From Pseudoalteromonas arctica (lineage in GTDB: Bacteria; Pseudomonadota; Gammaproteobacteria; Enterobacterales; Alteromonadaceae), in NCBI RefSeq assembly GCF_012927645.1, contig NZ_JABBMT010000008.1, forward strand, positions 1 to 64,000: a DNA stretch of 64,000 nucleotides, given 5' to 3'. Positions within the stretch are counted from its first letter, which is position 1. Each line of letters opens with the position of its first letter. The notes beneath the pieces are model-generated. The model worked only from the letters and a program-made list of their open reading frames with translations. It ran no database searches and had not been told where the DNA came from. Shown piece after piece: positions 61,561 to 64,000 of the stretch. The position numbers and the translations under genes are program-made.

Positions 61561-64000
61561 TTAAAATGACGCTGAAAAGCCAAGGCTAATCGAGCGACCA
61601 TAGCGTGCTAAGCGACGAATTTGTTCTTCTGTTTTTATATATGACCACTGCCTTTCATTGGTTAAGTTGGTTATGCTCAAATCAGCTCGCACTTTCTCAG
61701 TGATATTGTAACTGGCACTGAAGTCGTATTGGCCGTAGTCTGCTGCCCATTCTGGTCCGCCCCACGCGTCAGGATAGACTAAGTAATCGTCGCGCCAGTT
61801 GTATGCAATACGGGTTTGATAGTGCTCTTTTTCATAGTAAATAACGGCATTGTAAGAGTGTTCAGACATGCCAACAAAAGGCAGGTCGTCAAGCTCTTTG
61901 TCAGCATAGCTGCTGTCTGTGAAAGTGTAATTTATTTGCACTCCTAAACCATCAAATGGCGCAGGTAAAATGTCTTCAAATGATTGTTGATAGGCGGTTT
62001 CAAAGCCTAAAATTGTTGCGCCTTTTTCCGATGTAGGTGAGATTTTTGTAAAAATAGGGCCTTCTACAGCTACTCCATCTTTAAAATAATTACCTACTTG
62101 TGCTGTGCCCACACGGCCGCGAGTAATCACAGATTCAATATCTTTATAGTAAGCGGCGAAGGTCAAAGCACCATAGTCAGAGAAGTACCATTCAATCGTA
62201 GTATCAAACTGATTGGCTCTTAGTGGCTTAATACCTGGGTTTGAAGCATGGTATTCAGCATCGTTGAAATTCAAGTAGCTATAGGGTGATAGGTAGTCTA
62301 AATTTGGTCGAGTGATCACTTTTGCGGCACTAAAGCGATAAAGTAAATCATCACGTAGATGCAACTTAAAGTTTAAGCTTGGCAGTACGTCAGTGTAGCT
62401 TTCTTCTGTGGTAGAGCGGGTATAGTAATCTTCAATTTTGCCATCAACACGATAGCTCAATGCGCCATCTTTTTCGGTTATATTGTAGCGAACGTTTTCA
62501 ACATCAAAAGTATAGCCATCTGAAGAAACGTCGGTTTGTATTATACGAACGCCCATGTTGAGTGCGAAAGGTAATTTGCCTAAGTCACCTTGCAGATTTG
62601 TTTCAACAAAAGCTGCTAAGGTTTGCTCTGTTAAGGCAAACGAATCATTTGGACTACTTTTAGCGACGATTTTATCTTGCGCCGCTTGTGGATTAATTGA
62701 TTCATAAAAAGCATACAGTTTGTCGTAATTAAAGCTTGCCCATGGATCAGGGTGTTTACCAGGCTCACCGTCTAAGAAGTTATCAAAGTTAGCTGGCACA
62801 AGTACATCAGCAGGTAAGCGGAATAAATTTAAGCCGCCAAGCTCTTCAACACTTGAATCGTCAAAACTGTCGTATTCTGAGTTTTTAAAATAAGTGCCAC
62901 CATTACTGAACATTGATGCATTTTTTGATTTATAAACACTGCGTTCTTTGGTTTGTTTACCGTAATGAACACCAAATTGAATATCTTTCACTAGTTCAAA
63001 AGAGGGAATATAGGTTGCTGCTAAGCGGATCTCTTCTATTTGATCTTTCACATCGGTGCCTGAGTTGTGGCTGTAATGTGCACCAAAAGGTTGTTCTGCA
63101 CTCAGTGCTGGGGTCATTGTCACATCAGGTAGCATATTACTGCCAGTTTGGTCGATAGTGATACCATCAACAAAGCCACGCGCAACAATAAAGCGGTTAT
63201 TACCGTTACTAACATTTTTTGCTTGTGATTGTGAAATATCTAAATCAACCGTTAAGTTTTCTGTGGCATACCAAACTGTATTAAAGCCCCATTGCCAGGT
63301 ATCTGTATTACGTGGCACAGACACATTTAACAGCTCAGCCATAGCGCCATCAACAAGTTCTACATAATTAACGTTGCCGTCTTCATTGAACTTTACCTCA
63401 CCGATTGCTGGAATGCCTGGAGTCCAGGATTCATCATAGGTGACAAATGAAATTTGGTATTGCTCACCATTGGTTTCGTATTGTGAATAGATACTGTCAA
63501 AGTTCACATCAAACTTGTCTGACGGGCGCCATTGCAGTGCTAAACTTGCGCCAAGGCGTTCACGTGTATCTTGCCAGTTTGAATAACGTACGTAGCCTGG
63601 AATAACTGACGGATATGACTGCTCGTTATCTTCAAGTGTGCCGTTGCCATTACTATCAATGGGAATGCGTACGTCCACATTCTCATCAGGATCATAAAAA
63701 CCTTCACCTTCATATGAATCGGCACGTTGCGTTCGTTCAGAATAAACAGCAGTGAAGAGTGCGCCAAAAGTATCATCAAAAAAGGTATCACTAATTAAAA
63801 AAGATACTTGCGGGTTAGTGTCGCCAGTACGTTCCTCATAAATTCCTTTGGCACTACCTGATAAAGTAAATCCATCTAAATCCAAAGGCTTGCGGGTTTT
63901 TATATTAATGACTGAGCCAATACCGCCTTCTTGTGTTTTACTTTGCGGGGATTTGTATACTTCGAGGGATTGCACTATTTCGGGGGCGATTAAATCAAAA
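61561..64000 (-). CDS. TonB-dependent receptor, N-terminus outside the window
   Basis: About 813 residues are visible and the frame stays open to the right edge. The visible part starts within the plug (FDLIAPEIVQSLEVYKSPQS, then EGGIGSVINIKTRKPLDLDG) and runs through a full 22-strand barrel ending RYGRSISLGFSASF. It is of the large TonB-receptor type common in Alteromonadales and often used for carbohydrates. The neighbouring DUF3472 gene fits that, but the ligand is unknown. Confidence 0.93.
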   Translation of the reverse strand, partial: FDLIAPEIVQSLEVYKSPQSKTQEGGIGSVINIKTRKPLDLDGFTLSGSAKGIYEERTGDTNPQVSFLISDTFFDDTFGALFTAVYSERTQRADSYEGEGFYDPDENVDVRIPIDSNGNGTLEDNEQSYPSVIPGYVRYSNWQDTRERLGASLALQWRPSDKFDVNFDSIYSQYETNGEQYQISFVTYDESWTPGIPAIGEVKFNEDGNVNYVELVDGAMAELLNVSVPRNTDTWQWGFNTVWYATENLTVDLDISQSQAKNVSNGNNRFIVARGFVDGITIDQTGSNMLPDVTMTPALSAEQPFGAHYSHNSGTDVKDQIEEIRLAATYIPSFELVKDIQFGVHYGKQTKERSVYKSKNASMFSNGGTYFKNSEYDSFDDSSVEELGGLNLFRLPADVLVPANFDNFLDGEPGKHPDPWASFNYDKLYAFYESINPQAAQDKIVAKSSPNDSFALTEQTLAAFVETNLQGDLGKLPFALNMGVRIIQTDVSSDGYTFDVENVRYNITEKDGALSYRVDGKIEDYYTRSTTEESYTDVLPSLNFKLHLRDDLLYRFSAAKVITRPNLDYLSPYSYLNFNDAEYHASNPGIKPLRANQFDTTIEWYFSDYGALTFAAYYKDIESVITRGRVGTAQVGNYFKDGVAVEGPIFTKISPTSEKGATILGFETAYQQSFEDILPAPFDGLGVQINYTFTDSSYADKELDDLPFVGMSEHSYNAVIYYEKEHYQTRIAYNWRDDYLVYPDAWGGPEWAADYGQYDFSASYNITEKVRADLSITNLTNERQWSYIKTEEQIRRLARYGRSISLGFSASF

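Overview
The window looks like chromosomal DNA of a marine gammaproteobacterium, most likely Pseudoalteromonas or a close relative in the Alteromonadales. This is inferred from low-to-medium G+C, many TonB receptors, porins and secreted peptidases, a GEMM-I (c-di-GMP) riboswitch, and proteins such as DUF3297, YaeQ and the YdbS/YdbT pair. No rRNA, tRNA or CRISPR array was found.

Left edge to about 3.5 kb is mobile DNA. An IS3-family element (cut by the window edge) has landed in a gene of which only the 3' end remains. Beyond it lie two Tn7-type transposon ends facing away from each other and separated by exactly 5 bp (894-898): dispersed TnsB-like sites on the left (L-end layout) and tightly packed sites on the right (R-end layout). 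The right-hand element carries a WYL regulator of the BrxR/CapW type, two tiny proteins and a frameshifted tnsA remnant. This reads as a tandem array of Tn7-like elements, the right one decayed.

3.6-15 kb: unrecognised and secreted proteins, an orphan antitoxin with a deleted PIN toxin, a secreted esterase, a MATE exporter, a frameshifted small gene, a DEAD-box helicase, DUF3297, remnants of mipA-like and mscS-like genes, and a LysR/pirin/DoxX group. 15-23 kb is an iron/heme block on the minus strand: FecI-type sigma factor, FecR, STN-containing TonB receptor, heme oxygenase, DUF454, PepSY protein, DUF2271 and DUF4198, with Fur-like boxes upstream.

23-46 kb: coiled-coil porin with MarR regulator, hexose-phosphate mutarotase, YdbS/YdbT, a large periplasmic peptidase/beta-propeller protein, a Fur-boxed PepSY membrane protein, a PQ-loop protein, a zinc metalloprotease, an RND efflux pair, a c-di-GMP-I riboswitch in front of a GbpA-like chitin-binding protein, oligopeptidase B, Dps with an OxyR-type tandem site, a lipase-like hydrolase and YaeQ.

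46-50 kb is a second insertion hot spot: a multiply broken yhcG (DUF1016), a TdeIII-type restriction endonuclease with its cytosine-5 methyltransferase, and an IS3 orfB fragment, followed by the YlqF/RbgA GTPase. 51.5-60.2 kb holds a chemoreceptor, then a porin-TctC-TctB-TctA-sensor kinase-response regulator series that forms a self-contained tricarboxylate uptake and sensing locus. The right end has a DUF3472 protein and a TonB receptor running off the edge. Three copies of an intergenic stem-loop with TATACCCAA arms (near 15.3, 22.8 and 61.5 kb) are scattered through the window.
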